From: Corynebacterium yonathiae
GTDB lineage: Bacteria; Actinomycetota; Actinomycetes; Mycobacteriales; Mycobacteriaceae
Assembly: GCF_027570195.1 (NCBI RefSeq)
Contig: NZ_JAKMUZ010000002.1
Location: 62,001-126,000 of the forward strand
Direction of reading: 5' to 3'
Length of the DNA stretch: 64,000 nucleotides
The notes beneath the pieces are model-generated. The model searched no databases. It saw only the letters and a list, made by a program, of their open reading frames with translations, and was not told the DNA's origin. Made by a program: the position numbers and the translations under genes. The number at the start of each line of letters is the position of its first letter. Position 1 is the first letter of the stretch. This document shows positions 40,863 through 50,586 of this stretch, in pieces.

Positions 40863-41609
40863 ATGGCTAAAGCAAGTGAGCTAGATATCCAGCTCATTGC
40901 CGCAACGCAGTTTCAGGCCCCGCAGGGAGTGGGTTGGCACGCGGATAAATCGGCATCCGATGGAGAAGCGCTCGTCGAGTTCGCTGGCAGGGCGTGCTAC
41001 GAGTCTTTTGATAAGCCAAATCCACGCACGGCAACCAATGAGGCCTACCTGCACCACATCATGGAGGTAGGCCATACGGCTTTGCTAGAGCATGCCACGG
41101 CCACGATGTACATCACAGGATTGTCGCGTTCGGCCAGCCATGAGCTCGTGCGACACCGGCACTTTTCCTTCTCCCAGCTTTCTCAACGCTTTGTTCACCC
41201 AAATGAAACTGAAGTTGTCCTGCCGAAAATGGTTGCCGAGGACGAGCAGCTCAGCCGGCTGGTTATGCAAGCGGTCGATGAAACTCGCTTCGTCTACGAT
41301 GAGTTGCTTAACGCACTAGAGGAGAAGCTGGACGAGCCCAACGCGCTCCTGCGCAAAAAGCAGGCCCGCCAGGCCGCTCGTGCCGTGCTTCCCAACGCCA
41401 CAGAAACCCGCATTGTTGTCACCGGCAATTATCGTGCGTGGCGGCACTTTATCGGTGCACGTGCGGCGGAGCAAGCTGACGAAGAGTTGCGCCACGTTGC
41501 AGTTGCGTGTCTGAAGTTGTTACAAAGCAAGGCGCCGGTCCTCTTTGATGACTTCAATATCACCACGTTGGCTGATGGCACGAAGATGGCAGCGAGCCCC
41601 TACGCCTAA
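40863..41609 (+). CDS. thyX: Flavin-dependent thymidylate synthase
   Basis: A 248-residue ThyX, which makes dTMP using FAD and methylene-tetrahydrofolate. The signature [13 protein letters not shown] is present near residue 97, together with the FVHPNE extension and the C-terminal [18 protein letters not shown] helix. The ATG is 3 nt after the dapB stop with no separate ribosome site, so translation is likely coupled. It lies between the dap genes as in C. glutamicum. Confidence 0.97.
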   Translation: MAKASELDIQLIAATQFQAPQGVGWHADKSASDGEALVEFAGRACYESFDKPNPRTATNEAYLHHIMEVGHTALLEHATATMYITGLSRSASHELVRHRHFSFSQLSQRFVHPNETEVVLPKMVAEDEQLSRLVMQAVDETRFVYDELLNALEEKLDEPNALLRKKQARQAARAVLPNATETRIVVTGNYRAWRHFIGARAAEQADEELRHVAVACLKLLQSKAPVLFDDFNITTLADGTKMAASPYA

Positions 41610-41665
41610 CACGCGCGTAGACCCGATGCGGCTAATTGTTAGTCAAAAGGGTAATCTTGACGGCT

Positions 41666-42574
41666 ATGAGCACAGGTATGACAGCAAAGACTGGCGTCGA
41701 CACCTTTGGACGCATCGGCGTCGCCATGGTCACCCCGTTTGATCGTGACGGTGCGCTGGACGTTGCAGCAGGTCGTCGCCTAGCAGCTCATCTCGTTGAC
41801 AATGGCGTTGATTCGCTCATCCTCGGTGGAACCACGGGCGAGTCACCGACCACCTCGGTTGAAGAGAAGCTGGAGCTGCTCAAAGCCGTAAAGGAAGAAG
41901 TAGGAGACCGCGCAAAGCTTTGCGCCGGTGCTGGAACGAATGACACCGCAGCCTCCATCAAGTTAGCTAAGGCCACCGCGGAGGCGGGGGCAGATAGCCT
42001 ATTGGTGGTTACTCCGTACTACTCTAAGCCTTCCCAAAAGGGCGTTTACGAGCACTTTGCCGCAGTCGCGCAAGCCACGGATCTACCGATCTGTGTCTAT
42101 GACATCCCTGGCCGCTCGGGCATCCCAGTAGCGCCGGATACACTCCGCCGCCTAGCGGAATTGCCGACCATCCAAGCCGTGAAGGACGCCAAGGGCGATC
42201 TTCCTGCGGCCGCAGAACTCATCCGAGAAACCGGTCTGGCCTGGTATTCCGGTGACGATCCGATTAACCTGCCGTGGCTTTCCCTCGGTGCTTCTGGTTT
42301 TATCTCCGTCATCGGCCATGTTGCACCGCGTGCCTTGGCAGAACTTTATGAAGCTTTCGACGCGGGCGATATGGCCCGCGCCCGAGAAATCAATGTAACT
42401 ACGCTCCTTCCGCTTACCCATGCACAAGCACGGTTGGGCGGAGCGACTTTTGCAAAGGAAGCCCTGCGCCTGCAGGGCATCGAAGTAGGCGATACCCGTC
42501 TTCCCAACACCGCTGCGAGCGAGGAGGAACGCGAGGTACTTCGCCGTGATCTGGAACAATCTGGAGTCCTCTAA
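41666..42574 (+). CDS. dapA: 4-hydroxy-tetrahydrodipicolinate synthase
   Basis: A 302-residue aldolase condensing pyruvate with aspartate semialdehyde, the first committed step to lysine and meso-[11 protein letters not shown], the YDIPGRSGI region and the Schiff-base Lys in AVKDAKGDL are visible. The protein start [10 protein letters not shown] matches the C. glutamicum DapA N-terminus, and TAATCT at 41652-41657 lies 8 nt before the ATG; the frame's earlier start at 41636 is discounted. rnj begins 2 nt after the stop. Confidence 0.97.
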   Translation: MSTGMTAKTGVDTFGRIGVAMVTPFDRDGALDVAAGRRLAAHLVDNGVDSLILGGTTGESPTTSVEEKLELLKAVKEEVGDRAKLCAGAGTNDTAASIKLAKATAEAGADSLLVVTPYYSKPSQKGVYEHFAAVAQATDLPICVYDIPGRSGIPVAPDTLRRLAELPTIQAVKDAKGDLPAAAELIRETGLAWYSGDDPINLPWLSLGASGFISVIGHVAPRALAELYEAFDAGDMARAREINVTTLLPLTHAQARLGGATFAKEALRLQGIEVGDTRLPNTAASEEEREVLRRDLEQSGVL

Positions 42575-42576
42575 GA

Positions 42577-44721
42577 ATGAATGAACCCCGTAACCGTTCC
42601 CGCAAGGTGACCCGCAAGGCGGGACCACCGGCGGAAAACGAAACCGCCTCCAACGAGGCGGCTTCGCCAGTTTTCCAAGCCCCAGCAACTGATGCGGGCA
42701 ACTCCGCGCAGGATAATTCGGCTAATGGCGACAAGGAAAACTCTAACAAGAAGAATTCTTCCGATAATCACAACGATGGTGGCGGCAATAATCGTCGCTC
42801 CCGTTCCCGTGGCAGCCGCGGCCGTGGTCGTGGTGGCAATGGCAATAACCACGGTGGTAATAACAATCACGGTGGCAATAACAAGAATGGCAATGGCAAG
42901 AACGGAAATGGCAACGGTAAGGGCCGTGGCCGCAATAACCGAGGTCGCCGCAACGTGCCTAAGTCTATGCAGGGCGCCGATCTGACCAAGCGCCTGCCGG
43001 AGCCGCCAAAGCAGCCGAAGGATGCGCTGCGTATTTACGCTTTGGGTGGCATTTCGGAAATCGGCCGTAATATGACCGTCTTCGAGTATGGTGACGACCT
43101 CATCATCATCGACTGCGGTGTGCTCTTCCCGTCCTCCGGTGAGCCAGGAGTGGACCTCATCCTGCCTGACTTCGGTCCGATTGAGAAGAAAATCCACAAG
43201 GTCAAGGCTCTCGTCGTTACTCACGCGCACGAGGACCACATCGGTGCCATCCCGTGGCTGCTCAAGCTGCGCCCAGATATCCCAATCGTTGCTTCCCGCT
43301 TCACTATCGCGCTTATTGCTGCGAAGTGTAAGGAACATCGTCAGAAGCCGAAGTTCGTCGAGGTTAATGAGAAGTCCGACGTAACCTACGGCCCGTTCCG
43401 CGTACGCTTCTGGGCAGTCAACCACTCCGTGCCAGATGCCCTAGGCATCATGTTGGGAACCCCGGCAGGCAATATCATCCACACCGGTGACATCAAGCTG
43501 GACCAGACCCCACTGGATAATCGTCCAACGGACCTACCAGCCCTGTCCCGCTATGGTGATGAGGGCGTTGACCTCATGCTGTGTGATTCCACCAACGCCA
43601 CTGTGCCTGGTGTATCTGCCTCTGAGGGCGATATCCCCGCTAACTTTAAGCGCCTAGTTGCCGGAGCAAAGCAGCGCGTTATCTTGGCATCCTTTGCTTC
43701 CAACGTCTATCGCGTCCAGGCCGCTATCGACGCAGCCGTGGCAAACGGCCGCAAGGTGGCCTTCAACGGTCGTTCGATGATGCGCAATATGGAAATCGCG
43801 GAGAAAATGGGCTTCTTGAAGGTCCCACGCGGCACTATCATCCCTATCGATGAAGCCGCCAAGATGGCTCCGCATAAGACCATGCTGATTACCACCGGTA
43901 CCCAGGGCGAGCCGATGGCTGCCCTGTCCCGAATGGCTCGCCGCGAGCACCGTCAGATCACCGTCCGCGACGGCGATACCATCATCTTCTCCTCCTCGCT
44001 TATTCCAGGCAATGAGGAAGCCGTCTACGGCGTGATCAACATGTTGTCCCAAATTGGTGCCAACGTCATTACTAACCAGGACGTCAAGGTGCACGCTTCT
44101 GGCCACGGTTATGCCGGCGAGCTTCTTTTCTTGTACAACGCAGCCCGCCCGCGCAACGCTATGCCGGTCCACGGCGAGTGGCGCCACCTGCGTGCCAATA
44201 AAGAACTGGCCATTTCTACTGGCGTAGACCGCGATCGTACGGTTCTTGCTCAAAACGGCGTGGTCGTGGATCTGCGCAAGGGCCGAGCCGAGGTTGTAGG
44301 CCAGATGCAGGTCGGCAACCTCTACGTTGATGGCGTTTCCATGGGCGATGTGGATGCTGATACCTTGGCGGATCGCACCAACCTGGGTGCCGGCGGCGTG
44401 GTTTCAATCACCTGCGTGATTGATAACCGCACCTCGCGCTTGCTGGAGCACCCGACGGTATCTACCACGGGCTTCTCCGATGATGACCGCGGCATCGTGC
44501 CGGAGGTTGCAGAGATGGTGGAAAACACCATGAACGATCTCGCTGCAGAAGGCGAGAACGATACCTATCGCATGGTGCAGAAGCTGCGCCGCAAAGTGTC
44601 CAAGCTCATGGACTCCAAGTACAAGCGCGAACCCGTTATCTTGCCGACCATCGTGCCGACCAACTCCGGCCCGTTGGTTACCGATGAGGAGGACGTCGAC
44701 GCTTCTCGTGAGTCCCTGTAA
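42577..44721 (+). CDS. rnj: Ribonuclease J
   Basis: A 714-residue metallo-beta-lactamase/beta-CASP nuclease with 5'-3' exo- and endonuclease activity in rRNA and mRNA processing. The metal site VVTHAHEDHIGAIPW is near residue 212, followed by HTGDIKLD, CDSTNA and HASGHGYAGEL of the beta-CASP part, then the C-terminal domain. The first 145 residues are an extra, disordered Asn/Gly/Arg-rich extension. It follows dapA by 2 nt, an arrangement also found in mycobacteria. Confidence 0.95.
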   Translation: MNEPRNRSRKVTRKAGPPAENETASNEAASPVFQAPATDAGNSAQDNSANGDKENSNKKNSSDNHNDGGGNNRRSRSRGSRGRGRGGNGNNHGGNNNHGGNNKNGNGKNGNGNGKGRGRNNRGRRNVPKSMQGADLTKRLPEPPKQPKDALRIYALGGISEIGRNMTVFEYGDDLIIIDCGVLFPSSGEPGVDLILPDFGPIEKKIHKVKALVVTHAHEDHIGAIPWLLKLRPDIPIVASRFTIALIAAKCKEHRQKPKFVEVNEKSDVTYGPFRVRFWAVNHSVPDALGIMLGTPAGNIIHTGDIKLDQTPLDNRPTDLPALSRYGDEGVDLMLCDSTNATVPGVSASEGDIPANFKRLVAGAKQRVILASFASNVYRVQAAIDAAVANGRKVAFNGRSMMRNMEIAEKMGFLKVPRGTIIPIDEAAKMAPHKTMLITTGTQGEPMAALSRMARREHRQITVRDGDTIIFSSSLIPGNEEAVYGVINMLSQIGANVITNQDVKVHASGHGYAGELLFLYNAARPRNAMPVHGEWRHLRANKELAISTGVDRDRTVLAQNGVVVDLRKGRAEVVGQMQVGNLYVDGVSMGDVDADTLADRTNLGAGGVVSITCVIDNRTSRLLEHPTVSTTGFSDDDRGIVPEVAEMVENTMNDLAAEGENDTYRMVQKLRRKVSKLMDSKYKREPVILPTIVPTNSGPLVTDEEDVDASRESL
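42835..42955 (+). repeat. Asn/Gly/Lys low-complexity repeats in the RNase J N-terminal extension
   Basis: Tandem codons for GGNNNH, NGNGK and similar units make an imperfect repeat of about 40 residues between Arg/Gly-rich flanks. It resembles RGG-type RNA-binding tails and may help bind RNA or promote condensation, which is inference. Confidence 0.7.
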
Positions 44722-44751
44722 ATAGCACGGGACCGCACCTTAAATTGGACG

Positions 44752-44790
44752 AAGCCCCAGCATGCCAACCAGCTCGGTATGCTGGGGCTT
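44752..44790 (+). terminator. rnj terminator stem overlapping the next gene's -10 box
   Basis: AAGCCCCAGCAT and ATGCTGGGGCTT form a perfect 12-bp stem with a 15-nt loop. The stem ends exactly where the ATG of the next gene (44791) begins, and TATGCT (44778-44783), partly inside the right arm, is placed 7 nt before that ATG like a leaderless -10 box. Confidence 0.75.
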
Positions 44791-45414
44791 ATGTCGTTTT
44801 CTTCTGCCGAGCGTGCCAAGATGGTCGCGCTATTTCATAAGCTTGGACCCGATGCCCCTACCTTGTGCGAGGGCTGGACTACTCGCGACTTGGCCGTGCA
44901 TCTGTGGGTGCGAGAAAATCGCCCCGTCGCAGCCGCCGGAATCTTTATCAACGCACTGTCTGGTCAGCTGGAGAAGGAATCACGTACGGCGGCTGAGCGT
45001 GATTTTGATGAGCTGGTTGATGACTGGGGGAGGGGGCCGGCCACCTATAATCCGGTTCGTTTTGTGGAGGCTCAGCAAAATTTCGTGGAGCATTTTGTGC
45101 ACCACGAGGACATGCGTCGGGCTAATGGAATGGGTCCGCGGGATTTCTCCGCCCGGATCAAGCAGCAAATGCATAGCTACCTGAAACCCTTAGCTAAGGC
45201 GGCCCTGCGAAAATCCACCCGCCCAGTCATTATCCAGCCCGAAGGCTTGCTCCGCATTGTCGCAGCGGATAAGCATCACGTGGCTGACAAGGGTGATGCC
45301 GTAGTCAGAGTGACAGGCGAGGTTGGCGAGCTCATCCTGTGGTCCTTTGGGCGGGAGGCTGCCGAAGTTTCAGTCGAGGGAGATGCCACGGCCATCGTAA
45401 AGTCAATTTTCTAA
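44791..45414 (+). CDS. TIGR03085-family putative metal-binding protein (DinB-like)
   Basis: A 207-residue protein of the maleylpyruvate isomerase-like/DinB-like group (LCEGWTTRDLAVHLWVREN, FVEHFVHHEDMRRANG), whose His residues could form a metal site. Some relatives use mycothiol, but no substrate is known. The start is the ATG at 44791; another in-frame ATG at 44779 lies inside the rnj terminator stem. Confidence 0.8.
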   Translation: MSFSSAERAKMVALFHKLGPDAPTLCEGWTTRDLAVHLWVRENRPVAAAGIFINALSGQLEKESRTAAERDFDELVDDWGRGPATYNPVRFVEAQQNFVEHFVHHEDMRRANGMGPRDFSARIKQQMHSYLKPLAKAALRKSTRPVIIQPEGLLRIVAADKHHVADKGDAVVRVTGEVGELILWSFGREAAEVSVEGDATAIVKSIF

Positions 45415-45544
45415 TCTTGATATAGCCATCAATACTGAAGTCCTCGCTGCATGAGGGTGATGTCTCGTCAGGCTGTGGAGCTAAGCGCTAAAGAAACGCG
45501 TGTGGCTAATGTGATTTATGGGGTGGCCCGGTTAGAGTAGAGGC

Positions 45545-48500
45545 ATGTCTGTCAAAAATGCCTCATCGCGCGGGACGCGCCGAAAGTCGAATCGTTCACG
45601 GCCATCCGGCCGCAGCCGGTCCGGTGCTGGCATGCCGGAGACCTTGGCCATGACGTCTTCGCATCAGCGCGCAGCGGCGACCTCGCAGGAGCGCACGGGC
45701 AGTGCGTTCCGGGCCGTCGGCAAGGGCTTGGGCGTGGCATTTGGTGCCACGGCTCGCGGTATGGGAAATATGGCGCGAGGCATAAGCCATGGAATGGCCG
45801 GGCTCAAGCCCAGCGAAGATGCATATGACACTAAGGAGTACGAGACGACGAGGGAGCCGGAAGAAATTTCTGCACGCGGGGAGAAAAAGAAGCAAAGCAA
45901 GGTTACTCGTGCGCGCGACGTAGAGGCGGAAGAAGACTTTTCCGCTATGGAAGTGGGCGAGTCAGAAGCGCGCGGCATTCAGGTAAAAAATCCCGATGCG
46001 GTAGCACTGGTGCTTATCGGTATTGCCATCGTGCTCGCGGCCACGGTCTGGTTCGGTGTCGCCGGCCAAGTAGGCGCCTGGGTGGGCAATATCGTGCGCT
46101 ATGTCATTGGTGCGGGCGCCTGGGTGCTTCCGGTGGCCCTAGTAGCTTTGGCCATTGCCCTTATGATGGATATTTCCGGCCCTGCGGGTCACTTCAAACC
46201 GCGCATTGTGGGCGGAGTCAGCATCATCGTCTTGGCCATGCTGAGCCTCATCCATATCTTTGCTGGAACCCCTGAGCTTGGCTTTACCCCGGACAGCGCT
46301 GGTGGTGCTGGCGGTGTTATCGGCTACGGCATCGGTGGCCTTTTGGAAACTGCCTTCACGTCCTTCGTTGCCGTGCCATTGCTTTTTCTGGTGATAATTT
46401 ACGGCGCTTTGCTGGTCACCGGGATTACCATCCGCGAGGCCTACGAGTTGGTGGCCGATGCCATTGGTGCGGCTTTCTCTCGCTTCGGCGGAGCCGAGGA
46501 TGACTCTTATGACGATGAAGGTGATGACCTTTATGGCCACGTCACCGGTGATATCGATGACATTGCAGAAGGCCGCGAGCGCAGCGAACGCCCCGCACGA
46601 CCTGCGACCAAACGCCGTTCCTCTGAACGTGGGGGAAGCCTACGCGCTTTCCGACGCTCCTCCGAAGACCCTGCCCCGCATGGTTCCTCTTATCCGGTAG
46701 ATTCCCCCGCTGCGGCAGAAGAGGAACACGCAACCCGCACCTTCAGTGCGCCAAAGCGCGATGGTTTCCAAACCGTGTCCAACCCCGCCGATAAGCCGGC
46801 AGAGCGCGAGATGGGGGATACCGATGAGAGCCCAGTGGTAGAAGACACCGCTGTTTCTTCGCCCGCTCAGCCAGAGTCTGCGGATCCGGAACCAACGCGC
46901 GTTTTGGGCACCGCGCGCCAGCGTCCTGCTTCTAATTCTTCTCGCTCTGCTGCCGCAGCGGGTTCCGCTGCAGGCTCCGCTGTGGGGTCGGCTACTGGCG
47001 CGGTGGCCGGCGCTGCTGGTGCTGCTGGTGCGGCAAGTGGCGCAGCCAAAACTGCTGCCGCCGGAGCTGCAGGTGCCGCTGGTGCGGCAGCAGCCGGTGC
47101 TGCTGCAGGTGCTGCCGGCGCCGCTGCAGAAGGAGGTGCGGATGCGGTCTCATCCGCACACGAGAAGGCTCGCCAGCTCTTCCGTGAGCGTTCCGGGCGC
47201 GACGCCACGACCGGCGCGCAAGTGGATAACGCTGAGCCTGCAACCGAAACCGCAGGAGGGACGAGCTCTACAGCTGCTCCTGCACCTGCTGCGCAGTTTG
47301 GTAACGAGAATTACGCGGTTCCCAGTACTGACTTGCTAACTCCGGGTACTCCGGCCAAAGAGCGTACCGAGATTAATGACCGCATTATCGAGGCCATCAC
47401 CGATGTCTTCGAAGAGTTCAAGGTGGATGCCCAAGTAACCGGCTTCAGCCGTGGTCCGACAGTGACCCGCTATGAAATCGAGCTGGGGCCAGGCGTCAAG
47501 GTATCCAAGATTACGAACCTACAATCCAACTTGGCCTACGCTGTGGCCACGGATAATCTGCGCTTGTTGACGCCTATTCCAGGCAAATCTGCAGTTGGTA
47601 TCGAGGTTCCGAACCCCGACCGCGAAATGGTTCACCTGCGCGAGGTACTGGATGCGCCAGCCATGACCAGCTCGCCAGACCCTATGCTCATCGGATTGGG
47701 CAAGGACATTGAAGGCGAATACACCTCCTTCTCAGTACAGAAAATGCCGCACTTGTTGGTCGCTGGTGCTACCGGTTCGGGTAAGTCCGCCTTTGTAAAC
47801 TCCATGTTGGTCTCGCTGCTTACCCGCGCTACCCCAGAGCAGGTTCGCCTCATCCTGGTGGATCCAAAGATGGTGGAGCTTACCCCGTACGAGGGTATTC
47901 CGCACCTGATTACGCCCATCATCACTCAGCCGAAGAAGGCGGCGGCTGCCTTGCAGTGGCTGGTGGAGGAGATGGAGCAGCGCTACATGGATATGAAGGC
48001 TGCTCGTGTGCGCAAGATCGAGGACTATAACCGCAAGGTTGTCTCCGGTGAATACCAAGCGCCCGCAGGTTCCGAGCGCGAGGTTCGCCCGTACCCGTAC
48101 ATTGTCTGCGTCGTCGACGAGCTGGCCGACCTCATGATGACCGCGCCGAAGGAGATCGAGGACTCCATCGTCCGCATCACCCAGAAAGCGCGTGCCGCCG
48201 GTATTCACCTCGTGCTGGCAACCCAGCGCCCGTCCGTGGACGTGGTTACCGGTTTGATCAAGACCAATGTGCCTTCGCGCTTGGCTTTCGCCACATCCTC
48301 GCTGACGGACTCTCGCGTCATCTTGGACCAAGGCGGAGCTGAGAAGCTCATTGGTATGGGCGATGGCCTCTTTATCCCGCAGGGTAAGCGGCCGGTGCGC
48401 ATGCAGGGCGCGTTCGTTTCAGATGATGAGGTCATGGCCGTCGTCGATGCCGCGAAGTCTCAGGCTGCGCCGAACTACACCGAGGGCGTGACTGAAGAAA

Positions 48501-48946
48501 AGCAGTCCGAGGCCAAGCAGGAAATTGACGAGGAAATTGGCAAGGATATGGATGACCTTCTCGAGGCCGTCGAGCTGGTTGTCACCGCCCAATTGGGATC
48601 TACTTCTATGTTGCAGCGTAAGCTGCGCATTGGCTTTGCCAAGGCTGGCCGCCTAATGGATCTCATGGAATCCCGTGGTGTTGTCGGTCCATCCGAGGGC
48701 TCAAAGGCCCGCGAAGTGCTTGTGAAGCCGGAAGAGCTCGATACCATCATTTGGATGATTAAGGGCGCCGACCCGGCTGAGGCCCCGAAGGAGATTCAGG
48801 AAGAGATGCAGCAGCAGGAGCAGAATGAAGCGGCAGCTTCCTCCGATGCCGATGCTCCCGCACCCTCCGATTCCTCCCCGGAAGGCGATGCTGGTGATAC
48901 CCGTACCGTCCAGGCAACGTATAACCCTTCGGCAGGCGCCTTTTAA
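45545..48946 (+). CDS. ftsK: DNA translocase FtsK
   Basis: A 1133-residue septal DNA pump that clears and dimer-resolves chromosomes at division. About four to five membrane segments lie at residues 145-300, followed by a linker of about 290 residues that is acidic and then strongly Ala/Gly-rich, and a motor domain with Walker A GATGSGKS and Walker B-like [10 protein letters not shown]. The C-terminal gamma domain ([39 protein letters not shown]) binds KOPS sites. TAGAGT at 45533-45538 is 6 nt before the ATG. Confidence 0.96.
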   Translation: MSVKNASSRGTRRKSNRSRPSGRSRSGAGMPETLAMTSSHQRAAATSQERTGSAFRAVGKGLGVAFGATARGMGNMARGISHGMAGLKPSEDAYDTKEYETTREPEEISARGEKKKQSKVTRARDVEAEEDFSAMEVGESEARGIQVKNPDAVALVLIGIAIVLAATVWFGVAGQVGAWVGNIVRYVIGAGAWVLPVALVALAIALMMDISGPAGHFKPRIVGGVSIIVLAMLSLIHIFAGTPELGFTPDSAGGAGGVIGYGIGGLLETAFTSFVAVPLLFLVIIYGALLVTGITIREAYELVADAIGAAFSRFGGAEDDSYDDEGDDLYGHVTGDIDDIAEGRERSERPARPATKRRSSERGGSLRAFRRSSEDPAPHGSSYPVDSPAAAEEEHATRTFSAPKRDGFQTVSNPADKPAEREMGDTDESPVVEDTAVSSPAQPESADPEPTRVLGTARQRPASNSSRSAAAAGSAAGSAVGSATGAVAGAAGAAGAASGAAKTAAAGAAGAAGAAAAGAAAGAAGAAAEGGADAVSSAHEKARQLFRERSGRDATTGAQVDNAEPATETAGGTSSTAAPAPAAQFGNENYAVPSTDLLTPGTPAKERTEINDRIIEAITDVFEEFKVDAQVTGFSRGPTVTRYEIELGPGVKVSKITNLQSNLAYAVATDNLRLLTPIPGKSAVGIEVPNPDREMVHLREVLDAPAMTSSPDPMLIGLGKDIEGEYTSFSVQKMPHLLVAGATGSGKSAFVNSMLVSLLTRATPEQVRLILVDPKMVELTPYEGIPHLITPIITQPKKAAAALQWLVEEMEQRYMDMKAARVRKIEDYNRKVVSGEYQAPAGSEREVRPYPYIVCVVDELADLMMTAPKEIEDSIVRITQKARAAGIHLVLATQRPSVDVVTGLIKTNVPSRLAFATSSLTDSRVILDQGGAEKLIGMGDGLFIPQGKRPVRMQGAFVSDDEVMAVVDAAKSQAAPNYTEGVTEEKQSEAKQEIDEEIGKDMDDLLEAVELVVTAQLGSTSMLQRKLRIGFAKAGRLMDLMESRGVVGPSEGSKAREVLVKPEELDTIIWMIKGADPAEAPKEIQEEMQQQEQNEAAASSDADAPAPSDSSPEGDAGDTRTVQATYNPSAGAF
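46945..47135 (+). repeat. Ala/Gly-rich low-complexity segment in FtsK linker
   Basis: About 60 nearly consecutive Ala and Gly codons ([13 protein letters not shown] units) form an imperfect trinucleotide-rich repeat. The segment joins the membrane part to the motor domain. Confidence 0.7.
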
Positions 48947-48969
48947 GATCGTGTAGAGTTGGACGAGTC

Positions 48970-49078
48970 TTGGAGGGGAGTACCCCATTTTTCGGTATCG
49001 ATCGTCAGCACGGAAGCGTCAAGCTCCCGGTCGTGCCGGCCCGGCTGCTTTGTAGTCGGGCGGGGGAGACCTCCGGTC
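48970..49078 (+). ncRNA. yybP-ykoY (manganese) riboswitch
   Basis: The leader of the TerC gene has the two conserved blocks of the yybP-ykoY class: GGGGAGTA at 48975-48982 and GGGGGAGACCTCC at 49062-49074. P1 is formed by GGAGG (48972-48976) and CCTCC (49070-49074), CCCC (48983-48986) can pair with GGGG (49062-49065), and two further stems lie between. The class senses Mn2+ and often controls TerC-family or Mn exporter genes. Recognition is by conserved sequence and layout, not by a covariance search. Confidence 0.85.
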
Positions 49079-49104
49079 ATTTTGTTGTATCTTCGACCGG
49101 AGGG
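49070..49104 (+). promoter_or_regulatory. Shine-Dalgarno-masking hairpin competing with riboswitch P1
   Basis: CCTCCGGTC (49070-49078) pairs perfectly with GACCGGAGG (49095-49103). The right arm contains the GGAGG ribosome site, 9 nt before the ATG at 49113, and the left arm contains the 3' strand of riboswitch P1. The two structures exclude each other, so forming P1 would free the ribosome site. Confidence 0.75.
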
Positions 49105-49112
49105 ATGTACCA

Positions 49113-50234
49113 ATGCATGTGCCATTGTGGATCTGGGCGATTTCCATCGTCGTTATTTTGGGATTCTTTGTTTTTGACTTCTACTCTCATGTGCGGACCC
49201 CGCACGAGCCAACGCTGAAGGAATCCGGGTTTTGGACCCTGTTCTATGTAGGTGTTGCTCTTCTCTTTGGTGCCGGTGTGTGGGTCATTTGGGACCACGA
49301 ACACGGCATTCAATACCTCACGGGTTACGTGACCGAAAAGGCGCTATCAGTAGACAACCTCTTTGTCTTCGCGCTCATCATGGGGGCCTTCAAAATCCCG
49401 CGCAAGTACCAGCAAAAGGTATTGCTCATCGGTATCGTCATCGCCTTGGCGTGCCGATTAGTATTTATCCTCTTGGGTGCTGCGGTCATTGCTGCTTGGT
49501 CCGATATTTTCTATCTCTTTGCACTATTTCTCATTTACACGGCGATTAAACTTATCGTCGATGAGGTTCGCGATGCCCCTGAGACCGATCCCAATGACAT
49601 GGGCATCATCAAACTGATCCGCAAGGTAGTCCACGTTACTCCGCGCTACCACGGTGATAAGCTCACGCACCGCGTGGAGAATTCCGCCGGTAAGCGCAAA
49701 TTTGCCTTTACCCCGCTTTTTATTGCGCTGGTTTCCGTTGGCCTCATTGACGTGATGTTTGCCTTTGACTCCATTCCGGCTATCTACGGCATTACTTCAG
49801 AGGCGTTTTTGGTCTTTACCACCAACGCATTCTCCCTTATGGGATTGCGCCAGATGTATTTCCTGCTTGATGGCCTGCTTGATCGCCTGGTGTACCTACC
49901 TTATGGTTTGGGCATCATCTTGGGCTTTATTGGTGTCAAGCTGCTATTCCACGCGCTGCATGAGAATAACTTGCCGTTTATTAACGGCGGCGAGAACGTG
50001 GAGACCATTCCAGAGTTTTCCACTATCACCTCCCTCATCGTGATCGTGGGTGTACTGATTATTACGGTGATCGCCTCGATTATTAAAAATAAGCGAGATG
50101 AGAACCAAGGCGGAGTGCCGGTATCGCACAATCACTTCGACTGGGACGAGGAAGGCAATAAGATCGTTCGCAATAAGAAAGGCGAATTCTTGGGCAAGGC
50201 CGAAGACCTGCCCAAAGAGGAATTGCCGCACTAA
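49113..50234 (+). CDS. TerC/Alx-family membrane protein (probable manganese exporter)
   Basis: A 373-residue membrane protein with about eight to nine segments and the TerC motifs EKALSVDNLFVFALIMGAF and DVMFAFDSIPAIYGIT, whose acidic residues sit in the membrane. Alx-type members export Mn2+, consistent with the yybP-ykoY riboswitch in the leader. A hydrophilic tail of about 50 residues ends the protein. ATG 49113 is used; ATG 49117 is out of frame. Its stop shares CTAA with the stop of the opposite-strand YciI gene. Confidence 0.9.
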   Translation: MHVPLWIWAISIVVILGFFVFDFYSHVRTPHEPTLKESGFWTLFYVGVALLFGAGVWVIWDHEHGIQYLTGYVTEKALSVDNLFVFALIMGAFKIPRKYQQKVLLIGIVIALACRLVFILLGAAVIAAWSDIFYLFALFLIYTAIKLIVDEVRDAPETDPNDMGIIKLIRKVVHVTPRYHGDKLTHRVENSAGKRKFAFTPLFIALVSVGLIDVMFAFDSIPAIYGITSEAFLVFTTNAFSLMGLRQMYFLLDGLLDRLVYLPYGLGIILGFIGVKLLFHALHENNLPFINGGENVETIPEFSTITSLIVIVGVLIITVIASIIKNKRDENQGGVPVSHNHFDWDEEGNKIVRNKKGEFLGKAEDLPKEELPH

Positions 50235-50518
50235 AAGCGAGCGTTGACGGGACTCCATTCGCGGAAGCTACGGCCGGTGATGCAGCCGGCCTGATAGAAC
50301 GGGTCGTTGTCCATGAGGGCGATGGCATCAGCAACCACGGCGTCGTCGTCAAGTGCCACGATGATAAGCGCGCCTCCCTTGGAATCTGTCAGCGGGCCGG
50401 TGGCAATAATGGTGCCCTCTTCAAAAAGCTGCGAGGTAAATTCGCGGTGCGCTGGGCGGGCCTTGGCGATCTCTGGATTAGTGGGGTTGTAGTCGTAGCT
50501 AACTGCAAAATACTTCAT
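50231..50518 (-). CDS. YciI-like protein
   Basis: A 95-residue dimeric alpha/beta-barrel protein of the YciI family (MKYFAVSYDYNP, HREFTSQLFEEG, GPLTDSKGGALIIVALDD, NDPFYQAG). The conserved His and Asp suggest an enzyme, but the reaction is unknown. ATG 50518 is 7 nt after TAAAAT (minus, 50531-50526), hence leaderless; the frame extends upstream but is not family-like there. Confidence 0.88.
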   Translation of the reverse strand: MKYFAVSYDYNPTNPEIAKARPAHREFTSQLFEEGTIIATGPLTDSKGGALIIVALDDDAVVADAIALMDNDPFYQAGCITGRSFREWSPVNARF

Positions 50519-50586
50519 GCTGTGCATTTTAATTTGCAGGGGCATCTAAGCGCAGGCCCTTAGTGCTAACGGGTAGTATGTATAAC

